Assembly: GCF_029945895.1 (NCBI RefSeq)
Contig: NZ_JAQSDL010000115.1
Span: 44,304 to 108,303, forward strand
Source: Polaromonas sp.
GTDB taxonomy: Bacteria > Pseudomonadota > Gammaproteobacteria > Burkholderiales > Burkholderiaceae_C
Direction of reading: 5' to 3'
Length of the DNA: 64,000 nt
Of this stretch, positions 28,179 to 37,074 are shown piece by piece. Numbering within the stretch: position 1 is the first letter of the stretch; each line of letters starts with the position of its first letter. The notes beneath the pieces are model-generated. The model saw only the letters and a program-made list of their open reading frames with translations, ran no database searches and was not told where the DNA came from. A program made the translations under genes and the position numbers.

Positions 28179-28865
28179 CTACCAGGTGGCAAAACGCGAA
28201 CCGTCATGGTCGAGGAACGCGCCTTTGTGTTGCGGGCCCAGGCCCGAGATCGTCTGCCGCATGCTGGCCACGCTTTGCGCCACCGTCAGCGGGGCACCCG
28301 CGCCGCCCATGTCGGTCTGCACCCAGCCAGGCGACATGGCGACCAGAATGGCGCCGGGGTAGTCGTGCTGGGCCGAGGCGACGGCCATGTTCAGTGCCGC
28401 CTTGCTGGCGCGGTAAACCCAGCCGCGGCTGTTTTCAACGCCGTCAATTTTCGCCATCGTGCTGCTGATGAAAACAAAGCAGCCTTTGCCGCCACCGCCC
28501 GACCTGGCCGCTTCGACCATGGGCGTCACCTGCGGAATGGCCTGCATGGCCCCCAGCACATTGGTGCGCATGGCCTGGTCGAAGGCCTCGCGCGTGGGCG
28601 GCGTCAGCGCATCACCGTGGGGGAACACACCGGCGACGTAGAGCGCAAGGTCGATCTCCTCGCCGTCCAGCAACCAGGCCAGGCCGCTGATGCTGGCCGG
28701 CTCGGCCACATCGACGCGCAGGGCTTTGGCGCCCAGCGCTTTGAGGCGTTGCAGGCCCGCGTCGTCGCGTGCCGTGGCAATGACCTTGGCGCCGTCGGCC
28801 AGGTACTGGCGCACAAACTCCAGCCCGATACCGCGCGAGGCGCCGATGACGAGTACCGTGCTCAT
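28179..28865 (-). CDS. Short-chain dehydrogenase/reductase
   Basis: 228-aa SDR: cofactor motif GASRGIG at residues 8-14, catalytic S134/S135 region FISST, Y151 and K155 in YRASK. Near the C terminus MSPGWVQTDMGG. Substrate unknown; often an oxidoreductase in lipid or branched-chain catabolism. Coupled to the acyl-CoA dehydrogenase gene. Confidence 0.88.
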   Translation of the reverse strand: MSTVLVIGASRGIGLEFVRQYLADGAKVIATARDDAGLQRLKALGAKALRVDVAEPASISGLAWLLDGEEIDLALYVAGVFPHGDALTPPTREAFDQAMRTNVLGAMQAIPQVTPMVEAARSGGGGKGCFVFISSTMAKIDGVENSRGWVYRASKAALNMAVASAQHDYPGAILVAMSPGWVQTDMGGAGAPLTVAQSVASMRQTISGLGPQHKGAFLDHDGSRFATW

Positions 28866-28872
28866 GTCAGGC

Positions 28873-28942
28873 TTTCATGCATCAAATTAGCCTCCAGCCC
28901 TTATACAGATTGCGCCACCAGCTATTTAATTTATAGCAATTC
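28873..28942 (-). repeat. Intergenic repeat family A, copy 4 (inverse orientation)
   Basis: Read on the minus strand: GCTATAAATTAAATAGCTGG...GGGCTGGAGGCTAATTTGATGCA. Overlaps the end of the thiolase gene and fills its gap to the SDR gene. Confidence 0.65.
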
Positions 28943-30124
28943 AATGGCGATTGCCGTGCCTTCGCCGCCACCGATACACAGCGTGGCAACACCTTTTTTC
29001 AGGCCGCGGGCCTTGAGCGCGTACATCAGCGTGACGATGATGCGGGCGCCGCTGCAACCAATCGGGTGGCCGAGCGCGCAGGCGCCGCCGTTGACGTTGA
29101 CGATGTCGTGGCTGATGCCGAGCTCTTTCATGGCGGCCATGGGCACGACGGCGAAGGCCTCGTTGATTTCCCACAGGTCCACGTCTTTCACGCTCCAGCC
29201 GATTTTCTTGAGCAGCTTGTTCACGGCGCCGACCGGCGCGGTGGTGAACCACTCGGGCGCCTGGGCAAAGGTGGCGTGGCCGACGATGCGGGCCAGCGGC
29301 TTGGCGCCCAGCTCCTTGGCGGTGGATTCGCGCGTGAGCACCAGGGCGGCCGCGCCGTCGTTGATCGACGAGCTGGACGCGGCAGTGATGGTGCCGTCTT
29401 TCTTGAAGGCAGGACGCAGCGTGGCGATCTTGTCGAGCTTGACCTTGCCCGGACCTTCGTCGATGGAAATCACGGTATCGCCGCTGCGGCCCTTCACGGT
29501 GATGGGGGTGATTTCGTCCTTGAAGGCGCCGGACTCGGTGGCGGCCTTGGCGCGGTTCACGCTGGCGGTGGCAAACGCGTCCTGCGCTTCACGCGTGAAC
29601 TGGTACTTCTCGGCGCACTGCTCGCCGAAGGTGCCCATGGCGCGGCCCGGTTCGTAGGCGTCTTCCAGGCCGTCGAGCATCATGTGGTCATAAATGCGGT
29701 CATGGCCGATGCGGATGCCGCTGCGCCCTTTGAGCAGCAGGTGCGGTGCATTGGTCATGCTTTCCATGCCGCCGGAGACCATCACGTCGCGGCTGCCGAC
29801 CAGCAGCTGGTCATGCGCGAGCAGGGTGGCTTCCATGCCGGAGCCGCACATCTTGGACAAGGTGACCGCGCCCGCGCTGGCGGGCAGGCCGCCCTTGAAG
29901 CCGGCCTGGCGCGCCGGCGCCTGGCCCTGGCCGGCCATCAGGCAGTTGCCGAACAGCACTTCGTCGACTTTTTCGGGGGCAATGCCCGAGCGTTCGATGG
30001 CGGCCTTGATGGCAGCGCCGCCAAGGTCGTGCGCGGCGAGGCTGGAAAAGTCGCCCTGGAAGCCGCCCATGGGGGTGCGGGCAGCGCCGAGGATGACGAC
30101 GGAATCAGTGGTGGATGTGGACAT
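28931..30124 (-). CDS. Acetyl-CoA acetyltransferase (thiolase)
   Basis: 397-aa thiolase: acyl-enzyme C93 in KMCGSGMEA, His in ACALGHPIGCSG near residue 353, second Cys in ATLCIGGGEGT near 384. Length and motifs fit biosynthetic/degradative thiolase II. It could split the acetoacetyl-CoA arising from leucine degradation. AGGAG 7 nt upstream. Overlaps the 47-aa small ORF upstream. Confidence 0.92.
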   Translation of the reverse strand: MSTSTTDSVVILGAARTPMGGFQGDFSSLAAHDLGGAAIKAAIERSGIAPEKVDEVLFGNCLMAGQGQAPARQAGFKGGLPASAGAVTLSKMCGSGMEATLLAHDQLLVGSRDVMVSGGMESMTNAPHLLLKGRSGIRIGHDRIYDHMMLDGLEDAYEPGRAMGTFGEQCAEKYQFTREAQDAFATASVNRAKAATESGAFKDEITPITVKGRSGDTVISIDEGPGKVKLDKIATLRPAFKKDGTITAASSSSINDGAAALVLTRESTAKELGAKPLARIVGHATFAQAPEWFTTAPVGAVNKLLKKIGWSVKDVDLWEINEAFAVVPMAAMKELGISHDIVNVNGGACALGHPIGCSGARIIVTLMYALKARGLKKGVATLCIGGGEGTAIAIELL

Positions 30125-30248
30125 GGTTTTCTCCTGGGTTGAACAAGTTGGACAAATTGAAAAAATTCTTGCGCTGGCACCACTCGCACATGTAGTCGCG
30201 CATGTAGTCGCGCCCGAACAGCGAAGTCAGCATGTCGCAGATGATCAT
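30105..30248 (-). CDS. Small ORF (47 aa) with CEWC motif between aceK and thiolase
   Basis: Starts ATG at 30248, 8 nt after the aceK stop, with GAGG 7 nt upstream. It encodes MIICDMLTSLFGRDYMRDYM, CEWC, then a phenylalanine/asparagine-rich tail; total 47 aa. A 12-nt direct duplication gives RDYMRDYM. Four cysteines or CxxC suggest metal binding. It ends inside the thiolase start, so it may be translationally coupled. Whether it is translated is not certain. Confidence 0.45.
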   Translation of the reverse strand: MIICDMLTSLFGRDYMRDYMCEWCQRKNFFNLSNLFNPGENHVHIHH

Positions 30249-30256
30249 GGCCGGCC

Positions 30257-32068
30257 TCAAGCTTTCTGCGCCGCGTGCCGGCGCAGAAAACGCCGCTCGC
30301 GCTCGTAGGGAAACACGTCGTGCACGTGGCCGGCGGCAATGCGCTCCTTGTGGCCCTGCCAGAAGGCGGCGTCAAGCAGGTCGGCGTGGTGCTTCATGAA
30401 GACCTCGCGCACGGCGGCGTTGCCCAGCAGGAAGGGCGCGAAGGTTTCCGGGAACACGTCGCGCGGCCCGACCGAGTACCAGACCTCGCCGCTCATCTCT
30501 TCTTCTTCGTTGCGCGGCGTGGGCACCTTGCGGAAGTTGCAGTCGGTGAGGTATTCGATCTCGTCGTAGTCGTAGAACACGACCTTGCCGTGGCGCGTGA
30601 TGCCGAAGTTCTTGAACAGCATGTCGCCCGGGAAGATGTTGGCGGCCACCATGTCCTTGATGGCGTTGCCGTATTCGACCACGGCGCGTTCGATCTGCGC
30701 CCTGGCCGCCGGCTCGTCCACGCCGGTGTCGAAGGCTTCCTGCAGGTAGATGTTGAGCGGGATCATGCGCCGCTCGATGTACACATGCTTGATGATGACT
30801 TCGATGTTGCCATCGCCGTCGCGGTCGCTGACCTCGAGCTGGCTGGGCGCGAATTTTTCGATCTCGGCAATCAGCTCGTCGTCAAAACGTTCGCGCGGGA
30901 AGGCCACCTCGCTGTACTCCTGCGTGTCGGCCATGCGGCCGACGCGGTCGTGCTGCTTGACCAGCAGGTACTTGGCCTTGATCTGCTCGCGCGTGGTGTC
31001 CTTCTGCGGCGGGTAGTAGTCCTTGATGACCTTGAACACATAGGGAAAGGAAGGCAGGTCGAACACCAGCATGACCATGCCCTTGATGCCAGGGGCGCTG
31101 CGGAATTTGTCGGTGGAATGACGCAGGTGGTAGAGAAAGTCGCGGTAGAACAGCGTCTTGCCCTGCTTGGCCAGGCCCAGCGCGTTGTAGATTTCGGCAC
31201 GCGGCATGCGCGGCATCATGCTGCGCAGGAACTGCACATAGGCCGAGGGAATGCCCATGTCCACCATGAAATAGGCCCGGGCAAAACTGAACAGAATCAG
31301 GAGATCGTCCTCGCCAATCAGCACGGAATCAATCGCCAGCTTGCCTGATTTTGCGTGCAGCAGCGGCAGCGCAAAGGGCAGCTCGTTGAAGCCGTTAATC
31401 AGCTTGCCGACGATATAGGCGCCCTTGTTGCGAAAGAACAGGCTAGATAGCACCTGGATCTGGAAGTTGGCGCGCAGCTTGACGTCGCCCAGGCGGGCGT
31501 CGAGTTCCCCGACCACGTAGCCGGCGTCGCGCGCCAGGTCTTCAAACTCGATGTGCAGCTCGAAATCGTTGACCAGCCGGACCAGGTGGTCGTGCAGGGT
31601 GTCGCGCTGGGGGTAGTAGGCCCGGTAGGTAGGCCGCGCGGCGGGCTCGGTATTTTCAATGTACTCGGTGCTGATCGCCGGCCGCACAAAAATGAAGTCG
31701 TTCTGGAAATAGCTGCGGTGCAGGATCTTGGTGGTGACCGAGTTGAAGAAGGTCTCGGCCAGTTCCGGCTGGTGGTGGTCGACCAGCAGGCCGATGTAAT
31801 GCAGCTTGACCTGGTGCCAGACGTCCATGGACTGCTCGCCCGCCTTGAACTCGCGCTCCAGCCGGTTGGAGGCCTCGCGCACCCGCAAGTCGTAGAACTC
31901 GATGCGTTCGCGCTGGGCCCGCTGCTGGCCATGCCAGTCGGCGGTTTCAAAGCGGTGTTTGGCGCGCGCCGACTCGGTACGGAACAGCTGGTAATGGCGG
32001 TTGAAGCCGTCCATCATCGCCTTGGCGATGTCGTAGGCAAGCGGCGAGTCGAGGCGCTGGGGAAACAT
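30257..32068 (-). CDS. aceK: Isocitrate dehydrogenase kinase/phosphatase
   Basis: 603-aa bifunctional enzyme that switches isocitrate dehydrogenase by phosphorylation, directing carbon into the glyoxylate shunt on acetate or fatty acids. Opens [20 protein letters not shown], a core AceK N-terminus; the kinase-like domain has [18 protein letters not shown] and [18 protein letters not shown] blocks. Located 5 bp downstream of the carbonic anhydrase gene in a leucine/acyl-CoA block, consistent with acetyl-CoA-generating metabolism. Confidence 0.96.
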   Translation of the reverse strand: MFPQRLDSPLAYDIAKAMMDGFNRHYQLFRTESARAKHRFETADWHGQQRAQRERIEFYDLRVREASNRLEREFKAGEQSMDVWHQVKLHYIGLLVDHHQPELAETFFNSVTTKILHRSYFQNDFIFVRPAISTEYIENTEPAARPTYRAYYPQRDTLHDHLVRLVNDFELHIEFEDLARDAGYVVGELDARLGDVKLRANFQIQVLSSLFFRNKGAYIVGKLINGFNELPFALPLLHAKSGKLAIDSVLIGEDDLLILFSFARAYFMVDMGIPSAYVQFLRSMMPRMPRAEIYNALGLAKQGKTLFYRDFLYHLRHSTDKFRSAPGIKGMVMLVFDLPSFPYVFKVIKDYYPPQKDTTREQIKAKYLLVKQHDRVGRMADTQEYSEVAFPRERFDDELIAEIEKFAPSQLEVSDRDGDGNIEVIIKHVYIERRMIPLNIYLQEAFDTGVDEPAARAQIERAVVEYGNAIKDMVAANIFPGDMLFKNFGITRHGKVVFYDYDEIEYLTDCNFRKVPTPRNEEEEMSGEVWYSVGPRDVFPETFAPFLLGNAAVREVFMKHHADLLDAAFWQGHKERIAAGHVHDVFPYERERRFLRRHAAQKA

Positions 32069-32073
32069 GGCCG

Positions 32074-32736
32074 TCAGGCGGGGCGCCGGGAGTCCCAGAC
32101 ACGTTCGACGGCCGCACGGTAGAAGTCGTCAAGCTCCGCGGGGTTGGCAATCGTCATTTTCAGGTCCTGCAGCAGGCCGTCGTGCACGCCGAAGGCCCAG
32201 CCGTGGATGCTGACTTTCTGGCCCTTGGCCCAGGCATCGACCATGACGGTGCTGACGCAGACGTTGACCACCTGCTCGATCACATTGAGGTCGCACAACG
32301 CATCGGCGCGCACAGCCTCGGGCAGGCTGTCGAGCAGCTGGCGGTGGCGATGCCGCACGTCCTGGATGTGGCGTATCCAGTTGTCGGCCAGGCCGATGCG
32401 CGCGCCGTCCAGCGCCGCCTGCACGCCGCCGCAACCGTAGTGGCCCACCACCATGATGTGTTCGACCTTGAGCATGTCCACCGCGAACTGGATCGCCGAC
32501 AGCGCATTGAGGTCGGAGTGCACCACGATGTTGGCCACATTGCGGTGCACAAACACCTCGCCCGGCTCCAGGCCGGTGATCTGGTTGGCCGGCACGCGGC
32601 TGTCGGAGCAGCCGATCCACATGTACTTGGGCTTTTGCTGCTTGACCAGCTTGGTGAAGAAGCCGGGCCGATCACGTTCAACCTGCTCGGCCCAGGCGCG
32701 GTTATGGGAAAAAAGGTCTTGGATGGAGGAAGTCAT
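32074..32736 (-). CDS. can: Beta-class carbonic anhydrase
   Basis: 220-aa carbonic anhydrase; zinc ligands C43 and D45 (GCSDSR), H99 and C102 (HYGCGG). It converts CO2 to bicarbonate, which the biotin carboxylases in this window need. Start [10 protein letters not shown] at 32736, GGAGG upstream; the ORF to 32799 overlaps the liuA 3' end. Between liuA and aceK. Confidence 0.94.
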   Translation of the reverse strand: MTSSIQDLFSHNRAWAEQVERDRPGFFTKLVKQQKPKYMWIGCSDSRVPANQITGLEPGEVFVHRNVANIVVHSDLNALSAIQFAVDMLKVEHIMVVGHYGCGGVQAALDGARIGLADNWIRHIQDVRHRHRQLLDSLPEAVRADALCDLNVIEQVVNVCVSTVMVDAWAKGQKVSIHGWAFGVHDGLLQDLKMTIANPAELDDFYRAAVERVWDSRRPA

Positions 32737-32782
32737 GCTGGTATTTTCACCTGCTGGGTCGGACACGGCCTGCACGGACGGC

Positions 32783-33964
32783 TCACATGGTTTCAGCAAA
32801 CAGCTCGCGCCCGATCAGCATGCGGCGTATCTCGCTGGTGCCGGCGCCGATTTCATACAGCTTGGCATCGCGCCAGAGCCGGCCCAGCGGGTAGTCGTTG
32901 ATGTAGCCGTTGCCGCCAAAAATCTGCACGCCCTCGCCGGCCATCCAGGTGGCCTTTTCGGCGCACCAGAGAATGACGGAAGCGCAGTCCTTGCGCACCT
33001 GGCGCACGTGTTCGGTGCCCAGCAGGTCAAGGTTTTTGGCGACGGTGTAGGCAAACGAGCGGCCGGCCTGCAGCACGGTGTACATGTCCGCCACCTTGCC
33101 CTGGATCAGCTGGAACTCGCCGATGCTGGTGCCGAACTGCTTGCGGTCATGAATGTAGGGAATCACACTGTCCATGACGGATTGCATGATGCCCAGCGGC
33201 CCGCCGGTGAGCACCGCGCGCTCGTAGTCGAGGCCGCTCATGAGCACCTTGGCGCCGCTGTTGAGGCCGCCCAGGATGTTCTGTGCCGGCACCTCGACGT
33301 TGCTGAACACCAGCTCGCCGGTGTGGCTGCCGCGCATGCCCAGCTTGTCGAGCTTTTGCGCCACGGAAAAGCCCTTCATGCCTTTTTCGATCAGGAAGGC
33401 GGTGACGCCACGCGCGCCGAGTTCGGGTTCGGTCTTGGCATACACCACCAGGGTGTCGGCGTCGGGGCCGTTGGTGATCCACATCTTGCTGCCGTTGAGC
33501 AGGTAATAACCGCCCTTGTCTTCCGCCTTGAGCTTCATGCTGATGACGTCGCTGCCGGCGCCGGGCTCGCTCATGGCCAGCGCGCCAACATGCTCTCCGC
33601 TGATCAGTTTGGGCAGGTATTTTTTGCGCTGTTCTTCGCTGCCATTGCGCTTGATCTGGTTGACACACAGGTTGCTGTGCGCGCCGTAGGACAAGCCGAC
33701 CGAGGCGCTGGCCCGGCTGATTTCTTCCATCGCGATCATGTGCGCCAGGTAACCCATGTTGGCGCCGCCGTACTCCTCGCTGACGGTGATGCCGAGCACA
33801 CCGAGGCTGCCCATTTTCTGCCACAGGTCCATGGGGAACTGGTCGTTGGCGTCGATGGCGGCGGCACGCGGCGCGATCTCGGCCTGGGAAAATTCGCGCA
33901 CGGCGTCGCGCAGTGCGTCAATGTCTTCGCCAAGCTGGAAGTTGAGTCCGGGCAGGTTGTTCAT
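32783..33964 (-). CDS. liuA: Isovaleryl-CoA dehydrogenase
   Basis: 393-aa FAD enzyme oxidising isovaleryl-CoA to 3-methylcrotonyl-CoA in leucine degradation. The active-site Glu is E248 in [12 protein letters not shown], the helix-G position typical of isovaleryl-CoA dehydrogenase, and the C-terminal block is [18 protein letters not shown] without YEG. Downstream of a thioesterase and liuR; its product would feed the carboxylase encoded at 8.7-10.3 kb. Confidence 0.95.
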   Translation of the reverse strand: MNNLPGLNFQLGEDIDALRDAVREFSQAEIAPRAAAIDANDQFPMDLWQKMGSLGVLGITVSEEYGGANMGYLAHMIAMEEISRASASVGLSYGAHSNLCVNQIKRNGSEEQRKKYLPKLISGEHVGALAMSEPGAGSDVISMKLKAEDKGGYYLLNGSKMWITNGPDADTLVVYAKTEPELGARGVTAFLIEKGMKGFSVAQKLDKLGMRGSHTGELVFSNVEVPAQNILGGLNSGAKVLMSGLDYERAVLTGGPLGIMQSVMDSVIPYIHDRKQFGTSIGEFQLIQGKVADMYTVLQAGRSFAYTVAKNLDLLGTEHVRQVRKDCASVILWCAEKATWMAGEGVQIFGGNGYINDYPLGRLWRDAKLYEIGAGTSEIRRMLIGRELFAETM

Positions 33965-33985
33965 GGGAAAGTCTCCTTTTCTGGT

Positions 33986-34447
33986 TCAGTTTTTCACGTC
34001 GTCACGACCGGTGATGGTCATCAGCGTGGCACCCATGGTGGCAATGAGTTTTTCGCGGCCGTCGTCGATGGCATAGGCCCGCCCTTCGGTCACGGTGACG
34101 GTGCGCCCGGGCTTGACGACCTGGCCCACCATGCGAAAGCGCTGGCCTTTGGCGGGGGCCAGCAGGTTGATTTTGTATTCGATGGTCAGCACGCCGGCGT
34201 CCAGCGGCATGAGCGTGAAGCCGGCGTAGCCGCAGGCCGAGTCGAGCGCCGTAGCCACCATGCCGGCATGCAGAAAACCGTGCTGCTGGCTCAGCCCGGC
34301 AGCCCAGTCGAGCTCGATGACCACCCGGCCGGGCGTGATGCCGGCCAGCGAGGCGCCCAGGGTGGCCATGGCCCCCTGACGTGCAAAACTGTCCTGCACG
34401 CGGGCCGCATAGCCCGGGTCTTTGGGCTCGAAATGGGGCAATTCCAT
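33986..34447 (-). CDS. PaaI-type hotdog thioesterase
   Basis: 153-aa hotdog-fold protein; LHAGMVATALDSACGYAG near residues 59-77 is the active helix region of PaaI-like thioesterases. It may recycle CoA from overaccumulated branched acyl-CoA. The 22-bp ACGT palindrome lies 14 bp upstream of its start, so it probably heads the LiuR-controlled operon thioesterase-liuA-can-aceK. Confidence 0.88.
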   Translation of the reverse strand: MELPHFEPKDPGYAARVQDSFARQGAMATLGASLAGITPGRVVIELDWAAGLSQQHGFLHAGMVATALDSACGYAGFTLMPLDAGVLTIEYKINLLAPAKGQRFRMVGQVVKPGRTVTVTEGRAYAIDDGREKLIATMGATLMTITGRDDVKN

Positions 34448-34460
34448 GGCCGGTTCCTGA

Positions 34461-34482
34461 TTGACGTTTACGTAAACGTCAA
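34461..34482. promoter_or_regulatory. Probable LiuR operator 1
   Basis: Perfect 22-bp palindrome, half-site TTGACGTTTAC with its exact reverse complement GTAAACGTCAA, in the gap between the thioesterase start and the liuR stop. It fits the ACGT-repeat type of LiuR sites known from leucine/isovalerate regulons. Confidence 0.85.
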
Positions 34483-34489
34483 TTATGGC

Positions 34490-34894
34490 CTATTTTGCGG
34501 TTTTGGCCGTCTTGCCCAGCAGCGCGCGGGCTTCCTTCTCATGGAGCCGGACCTCTTCGAGATTGGCCTGCAGGTCGGCCATCTGTTCTTCCAGCTGCTT
34601 GCGGTGCTGGGCCAGCACGGCCAGGAATTTTTTGAGCTGCGGCCCGGTGTCACGCGGGCTGTCATAGGTGTCGATGATTTCCTTGGCCTCGGACAGGCTC
34701 AACCCCAGGCGCTTGGCGCGCAGGGTGAGCTTGAGCCGGGTGCGGTCGCGTGCGCTGTACACACGGTTGCGCCCGCCGGGCCCCTCGCGCTGCGGCTGCA
34801 ACAGGCCCATGTCTTCATAAAAGCGGATGGCGCGTGTGGTCAGGTCGAACTCTTTGGCCAGATCGCTGATGGAGTGCGTGGTCGTGGTTGCCAT
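34490..34894 (-). CDS. liuR: MerR-family regulator LiuR
   Basis: 134-aa MerR-type repressor: HTH and wing at residues 7-40 (ISDLAKEFDLTTRAIRFYED), coiled-coil dimerisation helix about 75-125. No metal-binding Cys pattern, which fits the small-molecule-type LiuR. Controls branched-chain degradation genes in proteobacteria. ACGT palindromes flank the gene on both sides, implying autoregulation. Confidence 0.9.
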   Translation of the reverse strand: MATTTTHSISDLAKEFDLTTRAIRFYEDMGLLQPQREGPGGRNRVYSARDRTRLKLTLRAKRLGLSLSEAKEIIDTYDSPRDTGPQLKKFLAVLAQHRKQLEEQMADLQANLEEVRLHEKEARALLGKTAKTAK

Positions 34895-34962
34895 GTGGTG
34901 AAACCCTGGGGACAGGTTGCTGGTGAAGCCGCTCGCTAATTCGGGTGTAATGCAGACATCAA

Positions 34963-34985
34963 GCTTACGTTAACGTAAACGTCAA
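34963..34985. promoter_or_regulatory. Probable LiuR operator 2
   Basis: TTACGTTAACGTAA is a perfect 14-bp palindrome (34965-34978) that runs on into AACGTCAA. It lies between divergent liuR (start 34894) and the metallo-hydrolase (start 35008), so it could control both. Confidence 0.8.
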
Positions 34986-35007
34986 TTCAACCCGGCGATC
35001 TTACAAG

Positions 35008-36078
35008 ATGAATCCACAGGAAGCCCAGCTGCACTACCCTTTCGGCGATGCCCTGCCGCCGTCCGGCGGCGCCCTGGAGGTCGCCCCGGGCGTCAAGTGG
35101 CTGCGCATGCGTCTGCCCTTTGCGCTGGACCACATCAACCTGTGGCTGCTGCGTGACGAGCTGCCCGGCCCCACGGGGGCGGCTGTGGCCGGCTGGACCG
35201 TGGTGGACTGCTGTGTCAGTCGCGACGAGGCCAAGGCGCAGTGGGAACAGATTTTTGCCGGTGAGCTGGAGGGTTTGCCGATTCTGCGGGTCATCGTGAC
35301 GCACATGCACCCGGACCACATTGGCCTGGCGCACTGGTTGTGCCAGCGCTGGAACGCGCCGCTGTGGATCAGCGCCACCGACTACCATACCGCCCGCATC
35401 GCCACCCGGAACAGCACCGGCTTTGGTGGTGAAAGTGCTGCCGCCTTCTTTGCCTCTCATGGACTGACCGATCCCGATTCGCTGGCCATGATCCGGGCCC
35501 GCGCCAACTACTATCCGGGCCTGGTGCCCGAAGTGCCCGCCCACTTCCACCGAATGCTCGACGGCCAGGTGGTCACCATCGGCGGGCGCCGCTGGACCTG
35601 CATCAGCGGTTATGGCCATGCGCCTGAACACATCGCGCTGCACTGCGCTGAAACCCACACGCTGATCAGCGGGGACATGGTGTTGCCGCGCATTTCAACC
35701 AATGTCAGCGTGTACGACTCCGAACCCGAATCCAATCCGCTGACCCTGTTCCTGCAGTCCATCGACAAGTTCGCGCCCCTGCACGCCGATACGCTGACCC
35801 TGCCCTCTCACGGCAAGCCCTTCCGGGGCCTGCACACCAGGATTGCCCAGCTGCATGAACACCACCGGGACCGTCTGGCCGAAGTCGTCCACGCCTGCCA
35901 GGCCAGCCCCTGCAGCGGCGCCGATATCCTGCCTGTCATGTTCAAGCGGGCCCTGGACCTGCACCAGACCACATTCGCCATGGGTGAGGCGGTGGCGCAT
36001 CTGCACACCTTGTGGTTTGAGGGCCGGCTGCAGCGCCGGCTGGGTGACGACGGCATTTACCGGTTTGCGCCGGCCTGA
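35008..36078 (+). CDS. Metallo-beta-lactamase-fold hydrolase
   Basis: 356-aa MBL-fold protein with HMHPDH at residues 99-104 (HxHxDH), a second metal His in YGHAPEHIALH and an aspartate in LISGDMVLPRIS near residue 225; a C-terminal helical tail as in the RNase-Z-like/LACTB2 family. The LiuR-type palindrome upstream hints at a role in branched acyl-CoA metabolism, for example thioester hydrolysis (inference). Confidence 0.85.
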   Translation: MNPQEAQLHYPFGDALPPSGGALEVAPGVKWLRMRLPFALDHINLWLLRDELPGPTGAAVAGWTVVDCCVSRDEAKAQWEQIFAGELEGLPILRVIVTHMHPDHIGLAHWLCQRWNAPLWISATDYHTARIATRNSTGFGGESAAAFFASHGLTDPDSLAMIRARANYYPGLVPEVPAHFHRMLDGQVVTIGGRRWTCISGYGHAPEHIALHCAETHTLISGDMVLPRISTNVSVYDSEPESNPLTLFLQSIDKFAPLHADTLTLPSHGKPFRGLHTRIAQLHEHHRDRLAEVVHACQASPCSGADILPVMFKRALDLHQTTFAMGEAVAHLHTLWFEGRLQRRLGDDGIYRFAPA

Positions 36079-36184
36079 AACGATGCCTCCCGGGGAGCGC
36101 CGGGTTCAGCGCAAGCCGGCTGTTCATTGGCGACATGGTCGTCAGGCCGCCGCCAGACCATCGCCTCAGCGCCTCAGCGCCGCA

Positions 36185-36838
36185 TCAACGCCATTTGCTG
36201 TTGGCTCCGACAAGGGCGGTAACGTAACCCTGCAACCAGTCAAAGTTAATCGGTTTTTCATGAAAATGCGCGTCGGCCGGAAGGCCGCCCTTGGCCTGGA
36301 TGGCTTCCCTGGGCATACCGCTGATCACCAGGATCTGCATGGCGGCCAGCTGCTGGTTGCGCTTGATGCTGCGCAGCATCTCGATGCCATCGACGCCGGG
36401 CATGTTCAGGTCGGTGATCAGCAAGTCCGGACGCATGCTGGCAATGTCCATCAACGCCTCCATCGCCGACGGCATGAAGGTGCAATCCATCGCCAGGTCC
36501 CATTCGTCGAAATGGGCGAGGTACAACTCGCGGGTCAGCTCTTCATCTTCCACCACCAGAACCCTCAGGCGTTGCCGGGTATCCGGTGCGGCCCTGGCGA
36601 GTTGGGGGTTGTGTTTTTTCAGGTAGTTGTTGAGCGCCCGCAGGGACAGCCGGCGGTGGCCACCCAGAGTTTTCCAGGCCGGGATCTCCCCTCTCTCAAC
36701 CAGCGACTGCACCGTGGCCACCGACAAGCCCAGCAACTTGGCGGCATAGGTGGTGCCGCAGTAGTCGTCACCGGAGAGTTCTTTCGCCGAAATGGCGTTC
36801 TCGAAGGATGGAGGGTCAAGCGTCACGTGAATGTCCAA
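36185..36838 (-). CDS. HTH (excisionase-like) and receiver domain protein
   Basis: 217 aa. N-terminal excisionase/MerR-like HTH (about 30-75, AAKLLGLSVATVQSLVERGE and GGHRRLS) followed by a C-terminal receiver domain with acidic pocket E97/D98/E99, phosphoacceptor D143 in DLNMPG and K195 in EKP. The DNA-binding domain at the N terminus is the reverse of most response regulators. Start codon is TTG at 36838 or GTG at 36826; no strong ribosome-binding site decides. Adjacent to cheA, 236 bp apart; its kinase is unknown. Confidence 0.82.
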   Translation of the reverse strand: MDIHVTLDPPSFENAISAKELSGDDYCGTTYAAKLLGLSVATVQSLVERGEIPAWKTLGGHRRLSLRALNNYLKKHNPQLARAAPDTRQRLRVLVVEDEELTRELYLAHFDEWDLAMDCTFMPSAMEALMDIASMRPDLLITDLNMPGVDGIEMLRSIKRNQQLAAMQILVISGMPREAIQAKGGLPADAHFHEKPINFDWLQGYVTALVGANSKWR

Positions 36839-37074
36839 AAAGGTTGGAATCCGGCAAATGGCGCATTTTGATGGATTGATTCATGAATTTCGCTGTTCCA
36901 GCGAATTTGATACTTGCCGGCTGAATTCACCCGTCATGGTACCGTGGTTTATCGACCAAGCCGCCAACGGCCAACCGCCGGCCGTGCGCTCTGGTGGCCA
37001 GGCAGGCGTCGGGGCGGAAGGAGCCGTTCTGCCCAGGCCGGACTTCTGCCTGCTGACCGGGCGACAGGGTTGGA

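Noticed and set aside
32453..34939. 828-aa plus-strand frame
   Set aside because: Antisense to can, liuA, thioesterase and liuR, all well supported; His/Ala/Gly-rich composition is that of a shadow.
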